Shown here in pieces: positions 36,245-45,039 of a stretch of 64,000 bases of DNA. Each line of letters opens with the position of its first letter. Within the stretch, counting starts at the first letter, position 1. A program made the translations under genes and the position numbers. Origin of the DNA: [Clostridium] celerecrescens 18A (GTDB taxonomy: Bacteria; Bacillota; Clostridia; Lachnospirales; Lachnospiraceae); contig NZ_PGET01000001.1 in NCBI RefSeq assembly GCF_002797975.1, positions 3,162,001 through 3,226,000 of the forward strand, written 5' to 3'. A model generated the notes under the pieces. That model was not told the origin of the DNA and did no database searches. It was given only the letters and a program-made list of their open reading frames with translations.

Positions 36245-37873
36245 TTATTGTTGGATATCAGCGTTAGCGTAAAAGTTTCGGAATGTTGAATCCATAACAA
36301 GTCCTGTAATCTTTGGGTTTAAAAGATAACATTTAGACTCATTGTATATAGGTGCAATAGCATAATCCTCTCTTGAGAGAATGTGTTCAGCCTTTACATA
36401 AATTTCCTGGCGCTCTGCTTCATCCGAGGTCTGCACACCGGCCTCCATCAGTTTCTTAAATTCCTCGTTGTGCCAGAAGCTTGAAGATCGGTCTGTACGG
36501 GAATCACTTACCGGATACAGCATGCTGTCCGGATCGTTGTAATCCACATACCAGTTGCCCACTCCGGCATCCACGCCGCCGGATTTTTTCATATCAGACC
36601 ATGCCGCTGAATCAACCTGTTCAATTGTAACGTTAATGCCTGCTGCCTTTGCCTGCTCCTGGAATGCGGTGGCAATGGGGATAGAGGTGGCATATTTTGT
36701 GTTTACCGTAAGCCGGAGGTCATATCCATTTGCATATCCTGCCTCTGCAAGAAGAGCCTTTGCGCCCTCTGGATCGTAAGCAAATTCCTCCTGGGAATCA
36801 TCATGTCCGATGATGCCGGCAGGAATAAAGGAGCTTGCAGGCTTTGCAGTGCCATGGAAAATACTCTCACAAATCGCCTGTCTGTTGATGGACATGGAAA
36901 TGGCCTGTCTTATTTTAGGATCGGAAATAGACTTAACATTAAAGGTCATGTAATATCCACCGATCGGCTGGAACATATGCATCTGATCTTTTAATTTTGG
37001 ATCTGCCTGATAAACCGGATACATGTTTGTCTCCACATCCACGTAATCTATATTTCCCTTCTGGTATTCCAGAACCTGAGTATTGGCATCCTCAATGAAC
37101 TTATAGCTTACACCGTCAAGCTTAGGGGCATTGCCGTAGTAGCCGTCAAATCTTGAAATCTCCACGCCCACGCCCGGGGTATAGCTGTCAAACTTAAAGG
37201 GGCCGGTACCGATCAGTTCTGTCTTTCCCCAATTATCCCCTGCCGCCTCACAGGCCTCTGCAGGATATATCCCGCAGTATGGAGTGGATAAAACAGAAAC
37301 AAACGGCGTATAGACCTCTGACAACGTAATGGTAAAATGAGTATCATCAATGACTTTGATTCCGGTCAGCTCATTGGCAGAACCGTCTGCCAGAGCTTCA
37401 TAGCCTTCCACCTTTTCCAAAAGGCTTCCCATGCTCTGCTTTTTTACAACCCTTTCCAGAGAGTACTTCACATCAGAGCTTTTCAGAGTTTCCCCGTTAT
37501 GGAATTTAACTCCGCCGGTCAGTTCAAAGGAATAGGTAAGCATATCATCAGACAGCTCCGGCTCCTTAGCTAAAAGTGTTGGAACCACCTTTCCTCCATC
37601 AAGGGTCGTAAGAAGGGATTCCACCACATTATCCGTAACCTTCATGATAAGGCTGTATGTATATTGCTGCATATCATATGCAACCTGGGGATCCACTGCC
37701 GCTACACGGAGGATCTTTGCTCCTGTGTTTTCAGCCGCTGCGTCGGAGCCTGCCGCAGCCGTTGTTTCAGATGTTGTGGGGGAAGGGCCTGAAGAACTTC
37801 CGCAGGCGGATAATGCAGCCGCCATGGAAACAGCCAAACCCAGCGAAATAAGTTTTTTGATGTTTTTTTTCAT
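36245..37873 (-). CDS. Oligopeptide ABC solute-binding lipoprotein (family 5)
   Basis: 542 aa from the ATG at 37873, after GAGGAGAGG; the frame to 37897 lacks a ribosome site. Lipobox ALSACG, then a Ser/Thr/Ala-rich linker. The family 5 motif YSFELTGGVKFHNGETL is present. First gene of the operon leading to epimerase, transglutaminase-like and serine hydrolase genes, so a murein peptide is a reasonable ligand; general oligopeptides remain possible. Confidence 0.9.
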   Translation of the reverse strand: MKKNIKKLISLGLAVSMAAALSACGSSSGPSPTTSETTAAAGSDAAAENTGAKILRVAAVDPQVAYDMQQYTYSLIMKVTDNVVESLLTTLDGGKVVPTLLAKEPELSDDMLTYSFELTGGVKFHNGETLKSSDVKYSLERVVKKQSMGSLLEKVEGYEALADGSANELTGIKVIDDTHFTITLSEVYTPFVSVLSTPYCGIYPAEACEAAGDNWGKTELIGTGPFKFDSYTPGVGVEISRFDGYYGNAPKLDGVSYKFIEDANTQVLEYQKGNIDYVDVETNMYPVYQADPKLKDQMHMFQPIGGYYMTFNVKSISDPKIRQAISMSINRQAICESIFHGTAKPASSFIPAGIIGHDDSQEEFAYDPEGAKALLAEAGYANGYDLRLTVNTKYATSIPIATAFQEQAKAAGINVTIEQVDSAAWSDMKKSGGVDAGVGNWYVDYNDPDSMLYPVSDSRTDRSSSFWHNEEFKKLMEAGVQTSDEAERQEIYVKAEHILSREDYAIAPIYNESKCYLLNPKITGLVMDSTFRNFYANADIQQ

Positions 37874-37931
37874 AATTCCTCTCCTCTTAAAGTGCATAAT
37901 TATGTATTATTCTGTAATAGCTACTTTCTTC

Positions 37932-37960
37932 AGTTTAATGACGCTACGTGTATTTGTCAA
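37932..37960 (-). promoter_or_regulatory. Promoter of the oligopeptide operon
   Basis: On the minus strand consensus TTGACA (37955-37960), 17 bp, TAAACT (37932-37937). A strong sigma-A promoter about 60 bp before the start. Confidence 0.75.
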
Positions 37961-38052
37961 TATTCTCCGGTATGCCAATAATGTATAATTATAATTCCTC
38001 AGTGTTATACCTATGAAAAAATCCAGGCTTATATTTCCACATATACATAAGA

Positions 38053-38102
38053 AAAGGCCGCTGCTTTGTCCCCGATTCCTCAGTGACAAAGCAGCGGCCT
38101 TT
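38053..38102 (-). terminator. Intrinsic terminator after secDF
   Basis: AAAGGCCGCTGCTTTGTC and its perfect complement form an 18-bp stem with a 14-nt loop, followed on the minus strand by TTTTCTTAT. Confidence 0.88.
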
Positions 38103-38112
38103 ACTGGCTCAA

Positions 38113-38157
38113 AAAGCGCTTTTTACTTTTTAACTTTTTACTTTTTTACTTTTTTCT
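38113..38157. repeat. Short imperfect tandem repeat at the 3' end of secDF
   Basis: Four or five copies of a 7-8 bp unit close to ACTTTTT, covering the last codons of secDF (a KKKVKK tail) and the next 25 bp. Such runs slip easily, so the extreme C-terminus may vary between strains. Confidence 0.5.
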
Positions 38158-40303
38158 TCTCCCACATAGCCCAGAGCGTACCAGCCACGCAAATGGATGA
38201 GTAGCATCCGGTCAGGATACCAAAGAACATTGGAAGTGAAAACTGCAAAATAGACCCAATCTGGAAATAAACCGAAGCCGCCAGAATGATAAGCACGCAG
38301 ATCCCCGTAGTACAGGACGTATTGATGGATCTTCCAAGGGTTTGGGAGGTACTTACATTTACCAGCTCATCGACCGGCATTTTTGAATCCTTCTTTCTGT
38401 TTTCACGGATTCGGTCATAGATAACGATGGTATCGTTGATGGAATAACCGATGATCGTTAGGACAACCGCCACAAAGGCATCATTTAACGGAATCCGGAA
38501 CAACACGAATACAAAGAATACCACAGCCACATCATGGATCAGTGCGATCAATGCAGTAACTCCTGCCGGAAGACCGGATATGGCAGAGAACCGGATCCAG
38601 ACGTAGATAACAATGAAAAGCAGAGATAATATAATGGCAACCACTGCGTTTTTCAGTGCTTTCGCTCCGATATAAGGCTCAACCACATAGGTCTCTGACA
38701 GCTTTGCATCTACCTTGTCGGAGGTGCTGTTTATAGCATCCGTTACCTTTGTCTGATCTTCCGGAGACATACCCGCATTTCCTGCAAGTGTGACGGAAAG
38801 TCTCTTAAGTCCGGTCATGTTATCTTCCTTGATCTGAACCGTAACCGGCCGGTTTGTCTGCTTCTCAATAGCGGCCTGGATCTTACCGGTTTCCGCTTCG
38901 TCTGATACGGAATAGCTTAATACCGCACCTCCGGTAAACTGGGTATCCAACTTTACTCCAAAAACGAAGCAGCCTGCAATTCCGGAAAGAATAATCACCC
39001 CGGAGATGATACCGAAAATATATTTCTTCTGATAGAATGGTATGATTTTTTTATCTTTTCTGATCCGGAACCATTTATTATCATTCCATGGATTATTCTT
39101 AATCAGGGATAATAAAAGCTGCTTGGAAACAGAAACACCTACCAAGAGGTTCACGATCATACCGATTAGTAAAGTATAACCAAAGCTCAGCATGGTACCT
39201 GAACCTAAAAACATCAGGATCACTGCAACAATGGCTGTGGTCACATTTCCGTCTAAAACAGACGAGAACGCATTTTTATATCCGGTCAATACTGCGCCTT
39301 TAACAGAAATTCCCTTTTTTAGTTCATCCGAGATACGTTCTGAAATAATAATATTCGTATCCACCGCCATACCTATGGTAAGGATAATACCGGCGATACC
39401 TGGGAGGGTTAAGGTATACTGGGGAATAGATACAGCAAGCATCTGCAGAACCGTTTGCAGAACCAGTGTAACACAGGCAACGGCACCTGGCAGCTTGTAA
39501 AATACAAGCATAAACAAACAGATCACTAAAAACGCAGCCATTCCTGCATATATCATGATCGATAAAGCATTGTTGCCAAGAGAAGGGCTTATGGTGGAGA
39601 AATTGGTGGTCTTAAGGGAAAATGGAAGAGAGCCTGCATTGATCTTCTCAGCCAGATTCTTTGCATCATCATAATCCTGCATTCCTGTAATAACGGCCTG
39701 TCCGCCTGATATCTTAGTCTGTACCGTCGGGCTGGAAATCAGATCCTGATCCATGTATATGCTCATCCGTTTTCCGATCAGCTTCCCTGTCGCATCTTCA
39801 AACAGCTTGGAGCCTTCTGCGTTAAAGCTAAGAGCTACCTGATAGCTCTTGATCCCGTTGTTATTTGCGGTCTCAGGGGCTGCGTTCTGCACATCTTTTC
39901 CCCGAATCAGCACATTACCATCAGGATCCCGGAATGTAAGCTCTGCCATCTCACCTAACTCCGCAATGGCCTCCTCCGGGTTAAAATTGGTCTCCCCGGA
40001 TTTCCATGGGAACCGGACGATGATATATCCTCCGTCCTTATCCACAGTCACCTCGCGGTCAACGATATTCTGGTTATCCATACGGGTCTCTATGACCTGT
40101 CTGGCTGTATCAAGTTCCTTTTCTGATGGGCTGCGGTCAAGTCCCTGGGGTTCAAAGACTGCTTCCACTCCTCCGCGGATATCAATGCCGTAACGCATTT
40201 CACGTACGCCCTTAATACCGCTTCCGGCCCCAAATGCCGCAACATAAATGAGAGCCGCAATTACTATTAAAATTGCAGCAAGCATTTTCTTTCCTGGCTT
40301 CAT
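38138..40303 (-). CDS. secDF: Fused protein-export membrane protein SecD-SecF
   Basis: 721 aa. The SecD half has YGIDIRGGVEAVFEP near the start, a large extracytoplasmic domain to about 250, and the membrane segment with VDTNIIISERI. The SecF half begins near residue 425 with DTQFTGGAVL and ends with GYSINDTIVIYDRIREN. Twelve helices are expected. It assists SecYEG-driven export using the ion gradient. It is downstream of a small membrane-protein gene in a likely two-gene operon (38-bp gap). Confidence 0.95.
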   Translation of the reverse strand: MKPGKKMLAAILIVIAALIYVAAFGAGSGIKGVREMRYGIDIRGGVEAVFEPQGLDRSPSEKELDTARQVIETRMDNQNIVDREVTVDKDGGYIIVRFPWKSGETNFNPEEAIAELGEMAELTFRDPDGNVLIRGKDVQNAAPETANNNGIKSYQVALSFNAEGSKLFEDATGKLIGKRMSIYMDQDLISSPTVQTKISGGQAVITGMQDYDDAKNLAEKINAGSLPFSLKTTNFSTISPSLGNNALSIMIYAGMAAFLVICLFMLVFYKLPGAVACVTLVLQTVLQMLAVSIPQYTLTLPGIAGIILTIGMAVDTNIIISERISDELKKGISVKGAVLTGYKNAFSSVLDGNVTTAIVAVILMFLGSGTMLSFGYTLLIGMIVNLLVGVSVSKQLLLSLIKNNPWNDNKWFRIRKDKKIIPFYQKKYIFGIISGVIILSGIAGCFVFGVKLDTQFTGGAVLSYSVSDEAETGKIQAAIEKQTNRPVTVQIKEDNMTGLKRLSVTLAGNAGMSPEDQTKVTDAINSTSDKVDAKLSETYVVEPYIGAKALKNAVVAIILSLLFIVIYVWIRFSAISGLPAGVTALIALIHDVAVVFFVFVLFRIPLNDAFVAVVLTIIGYSINDTIVIYDRIRENRKKDSKMPVDELVNVSTSQTLGRSINTSCTTGICVLIILAASVYFQIGSILQFSLPMFFGILTGCYSSICVAGTLWAMWEKKKVKK

Positions 40304-40341
40304 AGGTTATCCTCTTTTCTTATTAATATTTTAAATACTTT

Positions 40342-40770
40342 TTAAATTTCAGCCCTTACTCCTTTCTCACCATCCGAATCATGGATGTACCTGATCAGAT
40401 ACTCTCTGCCGGCAGCCCCCTCCTTCATCAACATGGTTCGTTCCGACCATAAAACAAGCGGGGCAATCAGGAATAATTCTTTGACCACCAGATACTTTAA
40501 TGGTAAGATTCCGATTAAGTACCTGCTCCAGGCATCAACCAGAGTTTCACCCGCAGCCTCTTCCTCTAAGGCCCCCGGAAATTCAGCGACCGCGTCATTC
40601 TTTTTCGGATGAGTATATCCCTTTGGCAGGGCCTGCGTTATAATCAAAAGGGCCTGTCCAGGATTCCAGTCCATGCCCAGCACATTCAGTTCTCCAAAAA
40701 GCAAAGCAATACAACATAACAGTGCCAGTATCCGGCTGACAGACCTGGTTTTCTTTACCTGGTATTTCAA
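40342..40770 (-). CDS. Small membrane protein of unknown function upstream of secDF
   Basis: 142 aa from a TTG at 40770, chosen because GGAGGAG is 5 bp before it; the ATG at 40806 has no ribosome site. Two hydrophobic segments (ILALLCCIALLFGEL near 12-30 and LPLKYLVVKELFLIAPLVLW near 88-110) with a charged region between them and a charged C-terminus. No family recognised. Co-transcription with secDF suggests a link to export, but this is only positional. Confidence 0.55.
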   Translation of the reverse strand: MKYQVKKTRSVSRILALLCCIALLFGELNVLGMDWNPGQALLIITQALPKGYTHPKKNDAVAEFPGALEEEAAGETLVDAWSRYLIGILPLKYLVVKELFLIAPLVLWSERTMLMKEGAAGREYLIRYIHDSDGEKGVRAEI

Positions 40771-40830
40771 TGGTACTCCTCCTGCGGCAGCCGCATCATA
40801 AAACATAATAATCGGATGATATCCTGTTGC

Positions 40831-40859
40831 ATTGTACTACAATTTTTAGCGAAACACAA
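40831..40859 (-). promoter_or_regulatory. Promoter of the small membrane protein-secDF operon
   Basis: On the minus strand TTGTGT (40854-40859), 17 bp, TACAAT (40831-40836). Confidence 0.6.
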
Positions 40860-40901
40860 CCCTGGTCTTATGGAAAATGCCATATTCATGGCGTAGTTTT
40901 T

Positions 40902-41477
40902 TCAGGACAGAATTTTTTTCAGAATTTGTTCCAGCGAACCTTTTTCTTCCTCCGTGAGCGGGGAAAAAATACTGTCATTTTCCCTCTTCCACTCCCCCAT
41001 ATGTTCTTTGGCCGCCTCGAATCCCTTACCGGTAAGTGAGATCTTTATGTCTCTTCCTTCCTCCTGCTTCCGGCTGACACAGCCCTTTTTCTCCAGCTTT
41101 TGCAAAGCTTCCTCCAGTTCCTTAAAAAGCATCCCGGAATTTTCCTTAATCTCCTTTTGTGTCAGGTCACCTTTTTCAGCCAATTCTGCCATTATATAAA
41201 GCCTGGCCCCTTTCCCGCCCTGCTTCCTGGCTTTTCGCTCAGGCAGCAGAAGGCTGACATTCTGAAAAAGACGCATCAGCCTGAGTTCAGACTGGATATC
41301 TTTCCATTCATCTGTTTCAGGAACCATGGCTGTTTCCTTTTTTCCTTCTTTTTCCTTCTTTTCTTCCTTTTTTCTCTTTTCTGCTAATGCTCTTCCCTTT
41401 CCGCAGTGGGGAGCTTTTAAAGAACAATGTCTTTTGCAGTATGGGCAGTGCTCTTCTGAAAGTATATCATTTTTCAT
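40902..41477 (-). CDS. MarR-like regulator with N-terminal Cys cluster
   Basis: 191 aa from the ATG at 41477, preceded by GGAGGAACC; the frame to 41525 is longer but lacks a ribosome site. Residues 8-25 have HCPYCKRHCSLKAPHC, a possible metal-binding knuckle, followed by a very charged Lys/Glu linker. The winged helix covers about 75-160 (LYIMAELAEKGDLTQKEIKE, then LEKKGCVSRKQEEGRDIKIS). It is divergent from a GyrI-like gene at 41763, so it may control that gene. Ligand unknown. Confidence 0.72.
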   Translation of the reverse strand: MKNDILSEEHCPYCKRHCSLKAPHCGKGRALAEKRKKEEKKEKEGKKETAMVPETDEWKDIQSELRLMRLFQNVSLLLPERKARKQGGKGARLYIMAELAEKGDLTQKEIKENSGMLFKELEEALQKLEKKGCVSRKQEEGRDIKISLTGKGFEAAKEHMGEWKRENDSIFSPLTEEEKGSLEQILKKILS

Positions 41478-41596
41478 TCCGGTTCCTCCATTTGTGATTT
41501 TTAAAATCATTTCCCAATATTGCAATGCTTACCATTCTCCTTAAATCTCCAGTAATGGCCTTGATCCGATCCGTTACCATTACAATTCTCCTAACT

Positions 41597-41625
41597 ATTT
41601 TATTACTACTTTTTTATTTATGCAA
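41597..41625 (-). promoter_or_regulatory. Promoter of the MarR-like gene
   Basis: On the minus strand TTGCAT (41620-41625), 17 bp, TAAAAT (41597-41602). It lies in the region shared with the divergent gene. Confidence 0.5.
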
Positions 41626-41692
41626 GAGTAAGATCCTCGAGGCTACTGTTACGGGTACCATTAGTGAAATTGTACAACTTTTAAAAATTCAG

Positions 41693-41721
41693 TTGCAATT
41701 CATTTTATATCATTGTACTGT
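41693..41721 (+). promoter_or_regulatory. Promoter of the GyrI-like gene
   Basis: TTGCAA (41693-41698), 17 bp, TACTGT (41716-41721), about 40 bp upstream of the start codon. Confidence 0.5.
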
Positions 41722-41762
41722 GAAAAAGGATCGGTCCTAATACAAGGAAAGAAGGAAATACA

Positions 41763-42242
41763 ATGACTTTTAAAATAGAACAGATTGCCCCCTGCTCCAT
41801 GGCTTATATCAGGCATACCGGCCCTTATGGTCCGGGCAATATAGAGACCATGGAACGTTTAAAGCACTGGGCAAAGTCCAGGAATTTATTGAACGGCCAT
41901 TCCGTAATTCTGGGTATCGCCCAGGATAATCCCCAGATGATATCACCCGAAATGTGCCGGTATGATGCCTGTATCCTCCTGCCGGACGGATACCCTGATT
42001 GTGGCTCTTTTGAAGACTCTTCCACTGAAAAAGAGGTTCACATAGGCAGCATCACCGGAGGCAGGTATGGAGTCTTTACCATAGGCCATACAGCCGAGGC
42101 AGTTAAACAGGCCTGGGAAGAAGTTTTCCAGCGGCTTTTTGCAGAAAGCTATATTCCTGATTCTTCACGGCCGATTTTAGAGCGTTATAAGTCAGAGCTT
42201 ATAGAGCGGCACCTTTGTGAAATCTGTATCCCAGTTCTTTAA
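41763..42242 (+). CDS. GyrI-like small-molecule-binding protein
   Basis: 159 aa. A single effector-binding domain of the GyrI/SbmC fold: the N-terminal strand with YIRHTGPYG and later GGRYGVFTIGHTAEAVKQAW are typical. Such free-standing domains bind or hydrolyse hydrophobic small molecules or act as toxin antagonists. It is divergent from the MarR-like regulator and has a good AAGAAGG site. Confidence 0.8.
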   Translation: MTFKIEQIAPCSMAYIRHTGPYGPGNIETMERLKHWAKSRNLLNGHSVILGIAQDNPQMISPEMCRYDACILLPDGYPDCGSFEDSSTEKEVHIGSITGGRYGVFTIGHTAEAVKQAWEEVFQRLFAESYIPDSSRPILERYKSELIERHLCEICIPVL

Positions 42243-42350
42243 ATCCTGCTGGAAGATTCAGCACGGTAATAGCTTATGAAGCAGCCAGAAGGTCCCCGTG
42301 AAGTGCTAAAACGGATGGGTCCGATAGCCAGAAAAGAAAACAGAAAGAAA

Positions 42351-42376
42351 GGGCGAAGCCTGAAAAGACTTCGCCC
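42351..42376 (-). terminator. Terminator of the split-transketolase operon
   Basis: GGGCGAAG and CTTCGCCC form an 8-bp stem; on the minus strand it is followed by TTTCTTTCTG. Confidence 0.75.
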
Positions 42377-42391
42377 TAATCTGCTCTACTG

Positions 42392-43045
42392 TTATTCACC
42401 AAATACTGCTTTATAATCCGCCTTGAATTTCTCAATTCCCTGATCGGTCAGCGGGTGCTTTACCATCTGTACCAGTACACTGTAAGGCACGGTAGCAATG
42501 TCGGCTCCTGCCTTTGCACAGTCAATGACATGGATCGGGTTGCGGACGCTGGCTGCAATGATTTCTGTCTCAATTCCGTGTTCCTTAAAAATATCCATGA
42601 TGTCACAAATCAAATCAATACCCGGCATGGAGATGTCATCCAGACGGCCTAAGAAGGGTGAAACGTAGGTTGCGCCTGCGCGGGCAGCCAAAAGTGCCTG
42701 AGCAGCAGAAAACACCAGTGTTACATTGGTCTTGATTCCTTCTGCAGTCAACACCTTAACGGCTTTTAATCCTTCCACGGTCATTGGGATCTTAACAACC
42801 ATATTGGGATGGATCGCTGCGATTTCACGGCCCTCTGCGATCATGCCTTCTGCATCCTCCGTTGTCGCTTTCACTTCTCCGCTGATGGGTCCATCCACGA
42901 TAGAAGTGATTTCTTTGATGACTTCAACGAAATCCCTGCCTTCTTTGGCAATCAGGGAAGGATTCGTGGTAACACCGCAGATGATGCCCATATCGTTTGC
43001 TTTCTTTACGTCTTCCGTATTTGCTGTATCGATAAAAAATCTCAT
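42392..43045 (-). CDS. Transaldolase, fructose-6-phosphate aldolase type
   Basis: 217 aa, the short TalC/Fsa form. [13 protein letters not shown] near the N-terminus, Schiff-base Lys in VVKIPMT (about residue 85), then SPFLGRLDD and AASVRN. It moves dihydroxyacetone units between sugars or their phosphates, or cleaves fructose 6-phosphate. Last gene of an eight-gene operon with a CUT2 ABC transporter and split transketolase, 34 bp after the VOC gene. Confidence 0.88.
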   Translation of the reverse strand: MRFFIDTANTEDVKKANDMGIICGVTTNPSLIAKEGRDFVEVIKEITSIVDGPISGEVKATTEDAEGMIAEGREIAAIHPNMVVKIPMTVEGLKAVKVLTAEGIKTNVTLVFSAAQALLAARAGATYVSPFLGRLDDISMPGIDLICDIMDIFKEHGIETEIIAASVRNPIHVIDCAKAGADIATVPYSVLVQMVKHPLTDQGIEKFKADYKAVFGE

Positions 43046-43079
43046 GGCAATTCTCCTTAAATGTTATATTTATTCATAA

Positions 43080-43454
43080 CTAGCCAACTTTGCAAAATTC
43101 AATCTTCTCTCCATTCGGTCCCTGAAAAAGAAAGAAGCGATTGGTGAGAGGGGCAAACATCTGGTTGGATTCTATTCCATCGGATAAAAGTTTATGTCCC
43201 TGGGCCACGATTTCCTTGTATGCTTCATCCAGGTTCTCGCAGGTTAAGGCTATATGATCGATGTTTCCGATGGGCTTTATCTCCTGGCGTCTTGGATAGA
43301 ATTCTATGACACAGGTCCCGCATTGCAGCATTCCCCGGATTCCTCCATCCACCAGTCTGGTAAATCCCAGATTCTCGTAGAAGGCTATGGTTGCTTCCGG
43401 TTCATCCGTGGGAATTGCCACATGGGCAACTCCCGATGGTTTATTTTTCAGCAT
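43080..43454 (-). CDS. VOC (glyoxalase fold) protein
   Basis: 124 aa. Two beta-alpha-beta-beta-beta modules with metal-ligand candidates His in GVAHVAIPT, Glu in TCVIEFY, His in IDHIAL and Glu in EKIEFC. Members include glyoxalase I, epimerases and dioxygenases. Its presence in a sugar operon suggests an isomerase or epimerase step, or removal of a reactive aldehyde; the reaction cannot be named from sequence. Confidence 0.75.
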   Translation of the reverse strand: MLKNKPSGVAHVAIPTDEPEATIAFYENLGFTRLVDGGIRGMLQCGTCVIEFYPRRQEIKPIGNIDHIALTCENLDEAYKEIVAQGHKLLSDGIESNQMFAPLTNRFFLFQGPNGEKIEFCKVG

Positions 43455-43464
43455 AAGAAACCTC

Positions 43465-44103
43465 CTATGCCAGCAGGCTCTTTACATATTCAGCAATGGA
43501 TTCATCCTTGCAGTTTGCGAAGAACAGTTCACCAAACTTCTCGCCGCCAACGGCTCCCTTTACCAGTTCCTGGTCAAGTCCCTTTAAGCAGGTCAGGATA
43601 TCCTTTAAGTTATTTTCTCTTACCACATCTAAGATTTTCTTATTTCTCTGCTCCGGAATGGCTCTCTCTCTTGGATATCCCTGTCCGCTTTCTTCAGAGA
43701 ATAGTTTTTCAAATGTATATTCAAGATTCAGTTCTGCACCCCAGCCAAAGCCTTTTGCAAACGGCATGGCGATCGCATTGCCGTCGTTGATCTGTGCAAA
43801 CATATACCCGTCGCTTGGATCACACACATGACCGCAGATCACGCCCGGGAAGCTGTTTAATGCCAGCATGGCACCTTCGCCGGTTCCGCATCCGGTAATT
43901 ACATAATCTGCTGCGCCGGAGTTTAAAAGGATGGCTGCCAGGATTCCGTTCTGTACATAAGTCAGGGAATTGCTGTCCTCAGCGGAATACATGCCATAGT
44001 TATCCACTGTATAGCCCTTTGTATCTGCAACCTTCTTTAAGCTGTTGTAAATCATTTCGTTTTTAGCCGCCTGGCTGTTCTCATTAATTAATGCGATTCT
44101 CAT
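43465..44103 (-). CDS. RpiB/LacAB-family sugar isomerase, divergent
   Basis: 212 aa, longer than the roughly 150 aa of plain RpiB because of a C-terminal extension. The active-site loop VITGCGTGEGAML matches the CGTG-G pattern with the catalytic Cys. The usual N-terminal DHAG motif is replaced by NENSQ, so the substrate may not be ribose 5-phosphate. It overlaps the transketolase C-terminal gene by 4 bp (ATGA). In the known sulfo-transketolase pathway an RpiB-family enzyme isomerises a non-phosphorylated four-carbon sugar between two transketolase steps. Confidence 0.8.
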   Translation of the reverse strand: MRIALINENSQAAKNEMIYNSLKKVADTKGYTVDNYGMYSAEDSNSLTYVQNGILAAILLNSGAADYVITGCGTGEGAMLALNSFPGVICGHVCDPSDGYMFAQINDGNAIAMPFAKGFGWGAELNLEYTFEKLFSEESGQGYPRERAIPEQRNKKILDVVRENNLKDILTCLKGLDQELVKGAVGGEKFGELFFANCKDESIAEYVKSLLA

Positions 44104-45035
44104 GCTTCCAACACTCCTTTTATCTGATTATATACTTGTTTCTCACTCAGTCCGTATTCCTCTAAAAGCTCTTCCGGTTTTCCGGACTGGCCGAACCGGT
44201 CCTGTACACCGATCTTCTTAAATGTTACATTACAGCTGTTTTCCAGAAGAACATCACCAACTGCATCTCCAAGACCGCCGATGACGCTGTGTTCTTCCAC
44301 GGTTATTACATTCTTACACATCTCAGCATATTTCAAAATGCACTCCCTGTCAATAGGCTTAATGGTATGCATATTGACAACAGTGACGGATTTTCCTTCT
44401 GCCTCTAGCTTCTTTGCACATTCCAGTACGGTGGACACCATGATGCCGCAGGCAAATACCACTGCATCCTTACCTTCTTTTAATACGTTAGCCTTTCCGA
44501 TTACAAAAGGCATATCCTCTTCAAACACCGGACTTGGAAGTCTTGCCAGACGAAGATAAGCCGGTCCCTGCATTTCTGCAACTGCCTTTACGGCGCGGTG
44601 GGTTTCGCTTGCATCACAGGGAACGATCACGGTCATGCCAGGAATTACCCGCATAAGAGCCATATCTTCTATGGCCTGGTGGCTTCCGCCGTCTTCCCCA
44701 AGTGTGATTCCGGAATGGGTCATACCCAGCTTTACATTAAAATTAGGGTAAGCAACACCATTTCTTACCTGCTCATAAGCCCGTCCGGCACCAAATATGG
44801 CAAAGGTACTGCAGAAAGGTATGTATCCCATGGTAGAAAGGCCCGCACTCATATCAACCATGTTTGCTTCTGCAATGCCTGCATTAAAAAACCGTTCCGG
44901 GAACTTTTCTGCAAAGGTCGCAGTCATGGTGGCATGTGCCAGATCCGCATCCATTACAACAACTTTCTCATTTGCTTCGCCAAGTTCAGCAAGCGCTTCC
45001 CCATATGCCACTCTAATTGCTTTCATTTCACTCAT
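44100..45035 (-). CDS. Transketolase, C-terminal subunit
   Basis: 311 aa. Carries the pyrimidine-binding domain (MTHSGITLGEDGGSHQAIED, residues about 108-127) and the C-terminal domain (VVNMHTIKPIDRECI). Together with the N-terminal subunit it forms a TPP enzyme that moves two-carbon ketol units. GGAGGG lies in the end of the preceding gene. Confidence 0.93.
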   Translation of the reverse strand: MSEMKAIRVAYGEALAELGEANEKVVVMDADLAHATMTATFAEKFPERFFNAGIAEANMVDMSAGLSTMGYIPFCSTFAIFGAGRAYEQVRNGVAYPNFNVKLGMTHSGITLGEDGGSHQAIEDMALMRVIPGMTVIVPCDASETHRAVKAVAEMQGPAYLRLARLPSPVFEEDMPFVIGKANVLKEGKDAVVFACGIMVSTVLECAKKLEAEGKSVTVVNMHTIKPIDRECILKYAEMCKNVITVEEHSVIGGLGDAVGDVLLENSCNVTFKKIGVQDRFGQSGKPEELLEEYGLSEKQVYNQIKGVLEA

Positions 45036-45039
45036 GTCA

